A stretch of DNA of 64,000 bases from Dipteris shenzhenensis. Its lineage: Eukaryota; Polypodiophyta; Polypodiopsida; Gleicheniales. Each line of letters starts with the position of its first letter. Position 1 is the stretch's first letter. The notes beneath the pieces were generated by a model. That model was not told the DNA's origin, did not search any database, and was given only the letters and a program-made list of their open reading frames with translations. The translations under genes were made by a program, and so were the position numbers. The stretch is taken from assembly GCA_047967505.1 (NCBI GenBank), contig CM106540.1; one strand, written 5' to 3'. Shown here piece by piece: positions 19,878-30,895 of the stretch.

Positions 19878-20540
19878 TCACACCCCCATGCCAAGTTCCA
19901 ATGATAGGTATGATTTTGATGTGATACCACTTCCCAGTAACCCCATCAAAGACTTTTGGAGCAAATAACCTGATATGAAAACTTGAGGTGGATGGACCTT
20001 GGACAACTTCCCTCTGTCAACCTTCGTTAGTGTCAAATTAGCGAAGATTGGGTAAGCAAGTTGGATCCCCAACTTGATTGGCACCGTCCCAAGCTCTTTC
20101 ATGTAATCTTCTTGAAAGAGTACCAGCATGCACCTCCATGTCTCATAACCCATCCCAAGTTCTATGCAGTTCCATGATGTCACAGATGGGAAGCTAGCAT
20201 ACACACTTTGGGTGAAGATTGCACCATTAATTGGCCAATGATCGAACCATACTCTGATGAAGAATGGAATATCCAAGGCAAACTAATCCGAGCACTTTAA
20301 CAACATGAGCAAATAATGCGCGGCAACATTGACCGCTTCCTTTTCCAAATTGTTATCTTCTGCAAAACATTGGAATACATTCTGGAGGTCCCCAGCCACA
20401 TCAACCGCCATTTGCCTCCACTCAGTTTCAATCCCAATGAATGGATTGATGCTCAGATTACAATCTAACTCTATCAAAGAGTCATCTTTCTAGAAGCATG
20501 CCACATCTCTGTTCAAATAAATGGTGGATACAAGCTACCT
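19878..20540 (-). pseudogene. Antisense ORF in the 3' region of gypsy unit 1
   Basis: One minus frame runs from about 20,540 to 19,878. It is broken only by TAG at 20,283-20,285 and another near 20,492. It reads LIELDCNLSINPFIGIETEW, RQMAVDVAGDLQNVFQCFAE, then VWFDHWPINGAIFTQSVY and PIKLGIQLAYPIFANLTLT. It lies between pol and the 3' LTR and opposes the element's transcription. Antisense ORFs in this position are known from Tat-lineage gypsy elements of plants. I cannot assign the domain. Confidence 0.5.
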
Positions 20541-20690
20541 GAGCAAAAATCGTATGGTGCCAAGGCTTTATAGCAAGATCGAGTGGCATGACACAGTTCC
20601 ATAGCTAGTGGATTTCACGCATAGCACCCTAGCTACGTGATCACAATAAGCCATAACCCGAGGACAGGTAATAAAATGGATACGAGAGTA

Positions 20691-21843
20691 TGTTGTCTCT
20701 GTGCCAACATGGACTTAGGTAGTACAAAATGTGTGTGTAGAGTAGATACAAAGCTCCACTTGTACTTGCATAAGGCTAGGAATAATCTCTCTTAGTAATC
20801 CTCAACATGCAAGTTCTACTTGCAACTCCTACATGCATGTTCTACATGCAAGTTCTACAACTCATACATGTGATTCCTACATGCATGTTCTACATGCCAG
20901 TTCTACATGCAACATGCAACATGCGAGTTCTACATGCAACTCCTACATGCAACTTCTATATGTAAGATCTACATGTAGAGAGAGAATGTCTTACAATTAC
21001 TACATGCACAAAGAGAAGCTCTGCAACTTGTATAAATACCCCATAATGGAATGAAGCCCACACTCTTTGGGGCATTGTGTTGAGTTCTACTTTGGTATTC
21101 CAAGCAATTATCTCAAGTGTCGATGCTTCCTTGCACTCCACGTCCAAAAGCATGTCCTAACCTTGCAACTCCTCCTCCCCTCTCCTCCAACCTTGCAACC
21201 CATCCTCTCCCTCTCCTCCTCCCCCTTTCTCCTCCTCCTCCTCCCTTCTCCTCCTCTCTCCTCCTCCTCCCTCCTCCTCCTCCTCCTCCTCCTCCTCCTC
21301 CTCCTCCTCCTCCTCCCTCCTCCTCCCTTCTTCTCTCTCACCTTTCCCCCCATGCTCTTACATCTTCTTCCTCTCCCACTCCTATGCTCCCCCTAAACCC
21401 TTAGTTCCTCAACCCTTAACCTCTGTGATCTACGAGGAAGATGAGTTATCCACCATGTACTCTACCATGAATCTTGGATCCTCCTTCTAACCCTTGAATA
21501 TCCTATAAACTCTAGAACCTCTCTCTCAACCTTGGAACCTCCTTCTAAACCCTGAACCTCCCTCTAATCCTTAAACTCCTCCTAAACCCTTCAACCTCCA
21601 ATGAAGGCGAAAGCCTTTATTACCCCAACCATGATTATGCATGTTCCTTTCACACATGCTTGCACTATGTTTGATTACCCCACTTAAGCCTACGTCTCTC
21701 ACTGGAATATGACTCGAGATCCTAAGCTACACTTATACTACAAACGACAACATCGATATATCTAAAGGTGACAAAAAGCTTCAGAACCCTAAATACTGAG
21801 AGAACCCTACTCTTTCTGTGGAATCCGTGGGAAAGAGCCAACA
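20691..21843 (+). repeat. Gypsy LTR 'a' (3' LTR of unit 1)
   Basis: Starts TGTTGTCTCTG and ends GAGCCAACA. Contents in order: a leader block (catggacttaggtag), a ctacatgcaa(c/g)tc minisatellite (20,810-20,980), a TATAAATACC box near 21,030, a block with gggcattgtgttgag, a (CTC)n tract (21,210-21,330), and an ending with caatgaaggc(g/a)aaagcc. Sibling LTRs are at 28,133-29,208 (minus) and 55,675-57,045. No primer site follows, so it is a 3' LTR. The 100 bp before it resemble the 100 bp beside LTR b. Confidence 0.88.
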
Positions 21844-24642
21844 TCAACGAATCTATATGGTGCATTCAATCAAGTTTAAGATTGGTTTTCAATGGACCTA
21901 GCTTATTAGTATATAGTAAAACCAGCATCCCCTTGATTTTTGGATAATATGGCAATCATGCAAGCCTTCCTTCTTTGATGTATCACTTGTTGTGACCATG
22001 CAAATCAAACACCTTGTTCATCTAGCTCATTTAGCTATTACAATCACCTCTTGATTCCTTTTGGTTCACCCAAGAGATGCTCAATCAAACCAAAAGTTCC
22101 AAGTGCAACTCAGAGACTTGGGATCAAGAACTCCAAAGGCAATGACAACCCTAGCTTGACATGGAAAAAGAAGAGAAATTTGAAGCTAGAAGCTCACTAA
22201 AAGCAACCAGAAAGGAATTAAAAAATAGTGACTTGTGAACAAGATGTAGGACAATGGCAGTGGAGCCTCTTTTTATGGGCATACATTGAAAATATCACAA
22301 GATAATTTGGGATTACTATGTGGTACTACTGGTCGACCGCATGCCAAGGTTTTTGACACATGTAATGCTTGCCGAGTTTTTTGATACCGCATAGTAATAT
22401 AGACACCTCACATGGTATATGAAATATATGGCACGGTATTGTTTTAACACCATGTGGTGTATATAATATACAACATGATAGGTTTATTGCATGGAGTATC
22501 TCTGATCAACTGGTTTCAGATACCCAACTGCAAAAACTACGGTTTTCAACCCTTTATACAATATTTAAGTTTTTAAATTAAAAGATATTTATTTTTAAAG
22601 TAGAAAATGTGTTCAATTTGCAATGACTAATAGAAAACTGACATTGTAGTAGAGCACCTATGCACCATCCATGAGAATTTTTGTTGATGGGACTAGTGAA
22701 CTGAATTCCCAAATAAGCTGCTACACTTTTAACGAAGAATTCTGAGAAAGGAAAACTTTTTTGTCCTTCCCCTTCCATGCCTCACCACATGGAAATTCTA
22801 ATGTGACTCTTTCACTACAATGGGAATCTCTCTCTTAGTGCTCCCTTATTAATCAAAGGCCTTTTTTACTTGTGACTCTTTCTTTAGTGTGCACAAAGCA
22901 CATTGCAAGATGAAAAGCAAACAAAGAGGTTGGGGACATACCATTGGAGGAGATAGGTTTCTTTCCCTTCAAAGTAGTAATAATACAAGAGTGCACAAGC
23001 AAGTTCTCTTGGATGCAAAAGGAAAATTAATCAATTTGTCAAAGGGAATTGGGTTATTAATACAAAATTTCTATAAATATATCCATAAACAATAGTTTGA
23101 AATACAAAAATTAATTAAAATTTAAAAAGTTACACATGGAAATTCACTACATCTAAGAAGGCAGTGTTAAAAAGTGGCTTTTTGAAAAAACATGGCATGC
23201 GGCTTAATTGAGGTTCAAATTTTCCTAGGCTTGTTATGTACAAATTTTAGATTTGACCTTCTAATGAGGGTTCAATATTCATTCCAATTATTTGGAAGGG
23301 AAAATACCACTAAGATAGGCTCTGCACCTTGCAAAAATATAGGGTGAGAGCCATAGGGGGTGTCATTGCATGAATTGGGAGAGGCGTTAGGTACTTTCTA
23401 TTATGTAGGTATCACGGTAGCACCAACTTACATAGCAACATTCTTCCTAAGAATCTCAATTCGTGGGTGGGCTACATATAAAATAGGGAGCATTGTTCTT
23501 GAGAATTTTGATTTGCACGTGGGCTACATATAAAATAAAGAGATGTATAGGAAAGGAAGGGACCATCCTGTCGACAAATTCTATCTCCATTGACAATGGA
23601 GATGAAGATAGCCTACATGATTGTCCTCTTTCTTAGTAGGCCTATAAAAGGCCTGTGCTAAAATTGAGGGTTGGAAAATCAAGTGCTTCTAATAATCAAT
23701 ATAGTCGGCTGCTGTAACATTTGCCTTTCTAGCATCCACTTTCTAAGGGCAATCCCCCATGCTATTGCTAAGGATGAAATCTACCAAAGGCTTGTGATTC
23801 CAAATCAATATTGATGAGGCCTAATGGATGTCTCACCAACCATCTTAGCCAATTGCATGAAGGTGAAAAGGTTAATAAGTTACCTTTGCTAAGAGGGCCC
23901 TAATTGATATCCAAGCATTAGCATGGGACCATAATCTTCCCAAATGATCTTGATCAGCTACAAACTAAGAGATGCACTTACCTAGTCCACACAGTACATG
24001 GACACTGGGGTGGTTGACACACAAATAGGGGAAGGGAGGCTACAACTTTGCATCTATCATGGAGATCTCAATTTATCTTCTGGGCATGGAGATACTTAAT
24101 TCACCTATGCTTCTTTCTATAAGTTAGATTGTATGAGAAACTTGTATTCCTTGACTCCTATGCCTGGGATGCAACCAAAACATCAATTAACACCAACTTA
24201 AAAATAATGAGCAAAAAGTCCTATGCAAAATAAGCATAAGGTTTAGAGATAAAGAGCTTGGGTACAATCTCCCCCCTCTATCTGGCTCAAGCTCCCCATC
24301 TAGAATATTTTAACAATTTATTAAAAATTCAAAACCAAAATGATACATCTTAAAATATCCCTTGGATTTAAATATCACAAGGATTAATGTGACCTCATCT
24401 AAAATTAATGAAATAAAATTTCCCCAGGGCTTGATACACTAATGGCCCATGTCCATTGTCAACCACTCATTAATATGCCAAATTGTCATTATGTTCACCA
24501 TCTCCTATGCTCTTTATGAAACTCATGATGTGTACATAGGACACCAATTGTCTTATTAACAATTGGTTGATGAATCATCAAGTGAATTTATTTAATACAA
24601 TTATTCATCAAGTGAACATAGCCATGAATATATACATGAGCA
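21844..24642. other. No gene recognised
   Basis: AT-rich sequence with short frames only (for example 22,578-22,778 minus and 22,889-23,095 plus), none with a recognisable domain. A weakly repeated phrase, gtgggctacatataaaata, occurs at about 23,465 and 23,520. Nothing else can be supported. Confidence 0.6.
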
Positions 24643-26100
24643 CCCCCTTAGGTTAGGGTTAGGGTTGGGGTTTTCCCCTAATGACCTTAAGGTATGGTGC
24701 AATTTACACCATCCTCAATAGCCCCTCTTAAATTGCAATGGGTAAAAGACCATATTAGATAATTTGGGGAAATCCCAATTCCCAAAATGGTAGTTTTGGA
24801 AGAAATTATAACCTTTCTCCATGAAAAAATAGGAGAAACATGTGAAATAGACTACATTGGCATTCATGAAGTATGAAATATGAAGTACATTCTCAAACAT
24901 TATATAGAAATAAATTCCTAAACTTCATTATCATCAATAAAATAATAAAATTCCAGACCCATTTGAGTGAGAATTATCTTGTAGCCATAGTGGTGTTCAG
25001 AAACACCTTCAAAATAGCTCTCTAGAATTTCCATTGATTTTGAGACTTGCTTTGTTGTGAGCATTCTCATTTGAAAATCTCCAAAGATATACAAAATCTC
25101 CTATATTTGCCATCATGTCATGACCCTTTGTGTTGTTCAAATGGTTGTCATAACACCATTTAAAAAAATCAAGAGTATAATTGATAACCATGAATATTGC
25201 AATCACAATGTACCAGCTTAAACTTGACCAATCAAGGATAAACATGATTTATTTTTTTTTTGGAGGAGAATGAATGCAAGATATGTAGTTGATGCAAAAT
25301 CAAGTCATAATAACAAGCATTTGATGTAAAATTAGGTGGCAATGACAATCATTTATCATGTGTTTTCAATGTTTAGACTAACTCGCATTATTGTAAAAGG
25401 ATAACTTTACATGTCATCTTGATTTCTAACTACAAAGATTAAAATTATATTTTAGCTTGAAAACATAACAGTTTCTTGATGCACAATTGAAAACCTTGAA
25501 ATCAAACATGATTCCAAAGAAACTCTCAATTTCTACCCTCGGCATGGAGAATGGCACCATTGCCAATTCTGCACAATCCATTGGGGAGAATGACACTAGT
25601 GCCACTCCTTCAAAATCCATTATGAATTAGTTATGAACATGTTTGCATCTTATTCACACAACAATTATGCACCAAGTTACACAACTAACAAGAAAGTAGT
25701 GATTCTTATTTAGTAATGAATACATACGAAAATACATTGTGTTTAATCAAAACCCATAGTCTACAATTAGCTCCTCTCTTGCATGTAGATCATCTATGGA
25801 TTCAATACAAATGTGACCATATTCTACAATATCTATGCTCATCATGGAGTCAGACCAAGATGGAACATCTGGGGAGAATACATAACAAATGTTTGGCTTT
25901 GCACTGGAATTTTTGTTTGCTATTGATAAACCCTATCACATTCCCATATCAAACATCACCAAAAATGTGCACCATCTCCTTCATGGGGGCAATAGGGTCT
26001 CCTTGGATGGAGTACTTCTTTAGCCTTAGATGAACCTATTGAGAATGGTGTGTAAAATTGCACCATAGGGTTATGGGACAAATCCTAACCCTAAGGGGTC
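24643..26100. mobile_element. Segment bounded by 65-80-bp inverted repeats
   Basis: The left end (24,643-24,720: accccctta...ttagggttagggtt...tatggtgcaatttacacc...ctcaata) matches the reverse complement of 26,037-26,100 (accccttagggttagg...tatggtgcaattttacac...ctcaata). Both arms hold telomere-like TTAGGG words and a small atggtg/caccat palindrome. The interior has no transposase. It could be a non-autonomous DNA element or a rearranged pair of repeat ends. Confidence 0.5.
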
Positions 26101-26136
26101 TCAAGCTTTCTATAACAAAGTGAGCAATTCAAATGT

Positions 26137-26597
26137 CTTGAAGTAGTTCTAATCAAATACAAGGAGTATGGCATCTCCCTAAATCCAACAAAATATCAGT
26201 TCATGGTCACCCATAGAGTTGTTTTGGGGCATATTGTTTCTCAACATGGGATTGCAACAACTGACATGGGCAAAATCAAAATCATCATGGAATTGCTGCC
26301 TCCTACAAAAATTACAAAAGTGTACAGGTCTTTATGGGATATGCGAGCCTATTATAGAAGATTTATCTTGTGGTATGCCATGATAGCAAGACCACTTTAG
26401 AAATTATTAGTGTAATTCTTATGGATAGAAGAGTGCGACCAAGCCTTTGAGCTTTTAAAGTGGTGCCTAATCACAACACTCATCCATATATCTCCCAATT
26501 GGGATATTGATTTTCATGTTCATACTGATGGCTCCAAGTATGCAATTGGGAGTGTGCTTTGCCAACCTGGTGCACATAAGAAATACTACCCATTCTT
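26137..26597 (+). pseudogene. pol: Ty3/gypsy reverse transcriptase/RNase H fragment
   Basis: It reads YKEYGISLNPTKYQFMVTHR and HIVSQHGIATTDMGKIKIIM, then YYRRFILWYAMIARP, ECDQAFELLKW and HTDGSKYAIGSVLCQPGAHK. This is the thumb/connection of reverse transcriptase and the start of RNase H. It matches 38,200-38,650 closely. Several frame changes and stops are present. Both ends are abrupt: left against unrelated sequence at about 26,137, right at about 26,597. Confidence 0.88.
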
Positions 26598-26744
26598 TTC
26601 TCAGAGATTGGAGAGACTCTCCCTTCTTTGTTGAGAATTCTACAGGGTTGAGTTGGCATTTTTAGCCTCAGCCTTGGTTTCTTTCTACCTCATTCCTTTG
26701 AGGTGTTTTTATTACATGCTTAGCATGAGTGTTATGGATTGTTG

Positions 26745-27475
26745 CCATGGGTGGTGGTGGAGAGCGGGAGGTGGAGGGGGTAGAGGGGGAGGGGGGGGAA
26801 GGGGCGGTGGGGGTGGGATGGGGTTGGGGTGGTGGAGGAGAGGGAGGGGGGGTGGAGGGGAGGGAGAGGGGGTTTCGGAGGAGGGGGGTGGGGTGGGTGG
26901 TGGTGGTGGAGGAGGGGGGGTTGGAGGGCGGGTGGGGGGAGGGGGGAGGGGGGTTGGGGGACAGGGGAGGGGGGCGCAGGGGGGCTAGAGGAAGGGGGGC
27001 GGGAGTGGAGGGGTGGAGAGGGGGCATGGTGGAGGAGGGGGGGTGGGGGGTGGTGGAGGAGGGAGGGTGGAAGGGGTGGGGGTGTGGAGGGGGTGGGGGG
27101 TGGGGGGGGGGGGTTGGTGGAGGGGGGGGCAGGGGAGGGGGAGGGGTTGGAGAAGGGGGGGATGGAGGAGGAGGGGAGGGGGGAGAGGGAGGGGGGGGGG
27201 GGGGGGGGAGGAGGAGTTGGTGGAGGGGTGGGGGTGGAGGTAGAAGGGGGGAGTCTTTCTCGATGTAGTAGGATTGTTGAGGCCGAATGGACGGTGGGTG
27301 GATGGCTAGGTTATCGCTGCAAGAAGGTCTCAAAAAAACTCACCGATGAGGATGGGAGTAGGGTGGAAGAGGGGAAGGGGGGCGAGGAGAGGGGGGGAAG
27401 GGGGGGGTGGTGGAGGAGGAGCTACTAGACTAGGAGGAGGGGTGGAGAGGGGGGAGGTGGAAGGGGGGGGGGTGC
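26745..27475. repeat. G-rich low-complexity expansion (C-rich on the gypsy sense strand)
   Basis: The plus strand is almost only G with scattered A/T (gtggaggggg-type words), including a run of 18 G at 27,191-27,208. It lies in the leader of the minus-strand gypsy unit. The corresponding tract in the 55.7-kb element is only about 190 bp (57,830-58,020). The long frames here are compositional. The sequence has very high G-quadruplex potential. Confidence 0.9.
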
Positions 27476-28132
27476 AAACTTAATGGACGGAAACTATGAT
27501 GAAAATTCAAAGGGAGGAGGAGATGATCACCTACAATGCTCTCCCAAGTCTTTCTCAATGTAGTAGGATTGTTGAGGCTGAATGAATGGTGGGTGGATGG
27601 CTATTATCACTATGAGAGAAGGGCTCAAAACAACTCACTAATGAGGATGGGAGTAGGGTGGTCAATGGAGAGGAGGGAGGGTCTTGTGTAGGGCTCAGAA
27701 TAGGGGAGAGGATGGAGGCTAGATGTGGAAGAAGAAGAATGAGGGGGTGGAGTGGTTTTTATAGGAATGGGTTTAGAATTAGGGTTAAAAGCTAAACTCT
27801 CCTGGGCCATAACTTTTCATGCTTAGCTCGGATCCCTCTTCTGTAAAAAGGCGAAATGTTCAAAATTGTGAGCTTTACACATTGATGTCAATTAGAGAGC
27901 TTGATTTGTTATTCAAGTGGCTTATTTTTAAGAAATAAAGAAAATTTCCTATGATACTAACCTAAGGTTGATGCTTGGGGTTGATATGTTTGGCTAGACT
28001 TAGAATGTTTTTTTACTCTCCTTGCCCTTGAGTGCTATGTTCATGAAAGTTTGTGGTAGTTTGATTTTTATAAATTCTTGCGTATGTTTACTCATTATTT
28101 GAGATGCTAGTCTCCCCAACAACGATGCTAAA
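27476..28132 (-). other. Gypsy leader of the minus-strand unit, with decayed primer site
   Basis: The reverse complement matches 57,046-57,830 of the 55.7-kb element (cctataaaa, cctccatcctct, cccta(t/c)tctgagccctac, cgagaaagacttgg). Just inside the LTR the primer-site position reads tttagcatcgttgttgggga, against tttggcgccgctgtcgggga in the other copy. The site has therefore mutated. Confidence 0.75.
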
Positions 28133-29208
28133 TGTTGGCTCTTTTCCACGACTTCTGGAGGAAGAGCAAGGTATTCTCAGGGTTGTAAGGCTTTTTGTCA
28201 CCTATAGATATATCGATGTTGTAGTTTGAAGTATAAGTGTAGCTTAGGACCTCAGGTCGTATTCCGGTGAGAGACATAGGCTTAAGTTTGGTAAGCAAAC
28301 ATAGTGCATGCATGTGTGAAAGGAATGTGCATCATCATGGTTGAAGGGTTCAAGAGAAGTTTCAAGGGTTAGAGGGAGGTTCAAGGTTCAGAAGAAGGTT
28401 CCAAGGTGTAGAAGAAGGTTCCAAGATTTAGAAGAGGTTCCAAGGTTTAGAAGAGGTTCCAGGGTTCAGAGTAGCCTACATGGTGGAGAACTCGTCTCCC
28501 TCGTAGATCATGGAGGTCAAGGGTTGAGGGATTAAGGCTTTAGGGGGAGCATAGGAGTGGGAGAGGAAGAAGGTGTAAGAGCATGGGGGGGAAGGAGAGA
28601 GAGGACACGGAAGGAGGAGAGGGAGGAGGAGGGAGGAGGAGAGGGAGAAGAGGGAGGAGGAGAGGGAGGAGAAGGGAGGAGGAGGGGTGAGGAGGGGAGG
28701 AGAAGGAAGAAGGAGGGAGGAGGAGAGGGGTTGCAAGGTTGGAGGAGAGGGGAGGAGGAGTTGCAAGGTTAGGACATGCTTTTGGACGTGGAGTGCAAGG
28801 AAGCATGGACACTTGGAGACAATTGCTTGGAATACCAAAGTAGAACTCAACACAATGCCCCAAAAAGTGTGGGCTTCATTCCATTATGGGGTATTTATAC
28901 AAGTTGGAGAGCTTCTCTCTCTGCATGTAGGAATTGTAAGACATTCTCTCTCTACATGTAGAACTTGCATCTAGGATGTGCATATAGAAGTTGCATGTTG
29001 CATGTAGGAGTTGCATGTAGAAGTTGCATGTTGGACTTACATGTAGAACATGCATGTAGGAGTTGCATGTAGAACTTGAATGTAGAACATGGATGTTGGA
29101 TTTCTAAGAGAGATTATTCCTAGCCTTATGCAAGGACAAGCGGAGCTTTGCCGGTACTCTACATACACATTCTTTGCTACCTCAGTCCATGTTGGCACAG
29201 AGACAACA
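28133..29208 (-). repeat. Gypsy LTR 'b'
   Basis: On the minus strand it begins TGTTGTCTCTG at 29,208 and ends AGCCAACA at 28,133. It has the same block order as LTR a: tacatg minisatellite (28,940-29,095), a TATAAATACC box near 28,890, and a CTC/CTT tract (28,590-28,730). It is unusual in having element-internal sequence on both sides: 3' region at 29,209 and up, primer site and leader below 28,133. Confidence 0.88.
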
Positions 29209-30793
29209 TACTCACAGATCCATTTTGTTACCCGTCCTCAGGTTATGGCTTATTTTGATTTCAAAGTTGGGATGTCGTGTAACCCAGTGGTGGCTGTCAA
29301 ACTTGTGGCATGCCAGTTGCTCCTGTTGTAAGCTTATATAATTTTTGGTCTGTAGCCAAGAATAAGAAAGTGACCTTGAGTTTGACATCCCCAAAACTAA
29401 AAAAGAAATGGCTCATGGCCTTACAACTCCAAAATTGGAATACAACTGGCTCATGGCCATACAACTCCAAAACTAAAATAAAATTGGCTCATGGCCATAC
29501 AACTCCAAAACTGAAATAAAACTGGCTCATGGCCACACAACTTCAAAACTGAAGTAAAACTGGCTCATGGCCATATAGCTCCAAAATTCCCTTATTTACA
29601 TGAGAACTGCAGAATCCAAATGCACGGAGTTGGGAAAAAGGAATGCCGAAGTGAAAGATCCTAGAGCTACTACTTGCTAGATGGTCACAGAGGAGGAGGG
29701 TGTGGTGGGTGTGCAAATGTTCCGGGGTTGGTCTTCACCTCCTCCTCAACTATGTCCATGAGGTTGCGGATATCCTCGTACTTGGAGTTATATCAGTGGT
29801 ACCCAGACCTGTAATGATCATATTTAGATTTAAGTGCATAATTTTCAGTTTGTAGCCCATGGAAGTCATCCTGTAATCGTGAATTTGAAACTTGGAGACG
29901 GTCCTCCTCAAGAATCTGCTTCATTTGACTCTACAACACCTCCACTTGTTGATCAACAATATGCTTGTCATCTGCCAGTGAGGTGTATCTATCCTGTAGG
30001 GCTACAAGCTCCCTCTAGATCTCAGCCTACTAGGCTGAATGACTGTCCTCCAAAGCCTTCTTGCTGGCTACCCACTCTGCCTCTTTCACTCCAAGACACT
30101 GTTGGAAAGAGGTTTAGTGATGGTCTTGTTGTTTGCTAAGGCTAGCATTTCATGCTATCTTGCATTCATGTTGGATGGGATTGCACCTTAATCATTGAAT
30201 TTGTAGATTAGTTTGTATGAAAGTGTGATATTTGTGCATGAGGAGATGGCTATGATGTTTGGAGGGGGTCTTGTTGTTGTTGAGGATTCAGACTCTTTTG
30301 TTGAATCATCTTGAGATGTGGCATAGATTCCTGTCCTGCTTGTGAATTCATTGCATGCTTTGACAGTCTGGAATGAAAGTGTGTGATACTATTATTGATG
30401 CAATGTGTTATGTGCCTATGCAAAATCATGTGAGTGCACATGATCTGTCGATAAGGTAGGGACTAACTATATGCTTGTTTGTTGGATTTCATAGGGCAAC
30501 TAAGACGCAATCATCCCTAGGTCGAAATAGATTAGGTCTTCCTATATGTGCAAAAACATGCATATGCCAGTGAGTGTGTGTGTAACAATCTACTACAAAC
30601 TATATGTGCAAAAACCGTGCACATAGTGAGTGCATGTGTAACAATCTTGTGCTAACTATTGAAGAATTGGGGTTATCGAATCTTCATTATTGTCGAGGAT
30701 GGCTTGCATCTTGATGTAGTATCACTTCCATCGGCTCTTGTTTATGGTTGTGTTGAATTGGACTCCATCCAATGTTCCTAGTAGCTCTTGGGG
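29209..30793 (-). pseudogene. Gypsy 3' region of the minus-strand unit, with coiled-coil remnant
   Basis: Read on the minus strand, this follows pol. At 30,140-29,730 there is a coiled-coil-like frame in pieces (AEWVASKKALEDSH; LVALQDRYTSLADDKHIVDQ; SRLQDDFHGLQTENYALKSK; YEDIRNLMDIVEEEV). It corresponds to the coiled-coil ORF of unit 1. A 38-bp tandem array lies at 29,409-29,590. The last 100 bp before LTR b (ataagccataacctgagg...) match the sequence before LTR a. Confidence 0.6.
29409..29590. repeat. 38-bp tandem repeat, about 5 copies
   Basis: The unit begins tggctcatggcc and continues atacaactccaaaact. Copies differ by a few substitutions. It lies in the 3' region of the gypsy unit. Confidence 0.85.
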
Positions 30794-30895
30794 TTACCAA
30801 ATCTTCATTATTATCTGGGATGGCTTGCGTGTTGATGTAGTATCACTTCCATCATTGGTTGTGTTGAATTGGACTCCATCCAATGTTCCTAGTAG
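30671..30895. repeat. About 115-bp tandem duplication
   Basis: Two copies of a block running from ggggttatcgaatcttcatt through gttgtgttgaattggactcc to tgttcctagtagc. The second copy is the end of the integrase frame, so the duplication created an extra fragment of the integrase C-terminus. Confidence 0.8.

Noticed and set aside
20810-20980. CRISPR-like array (also at 55,795-56,070)
   Set aside because: Units are 11-14 bp with no spacers; it is a minisatellite inside a plant LTR.
21067-21404. Proline- and arginine-rich frames in the LTRs (also 28,476-28,863 and 56,156-56,676)
   Set aside because: They translate the CTC tract of the gypsy LTR and differ between copies.
26653-27428. Long glycine- or proline-rich frames on both strands
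   Set aside because: Produced by the G-rich tract; no domain and no codon structure.
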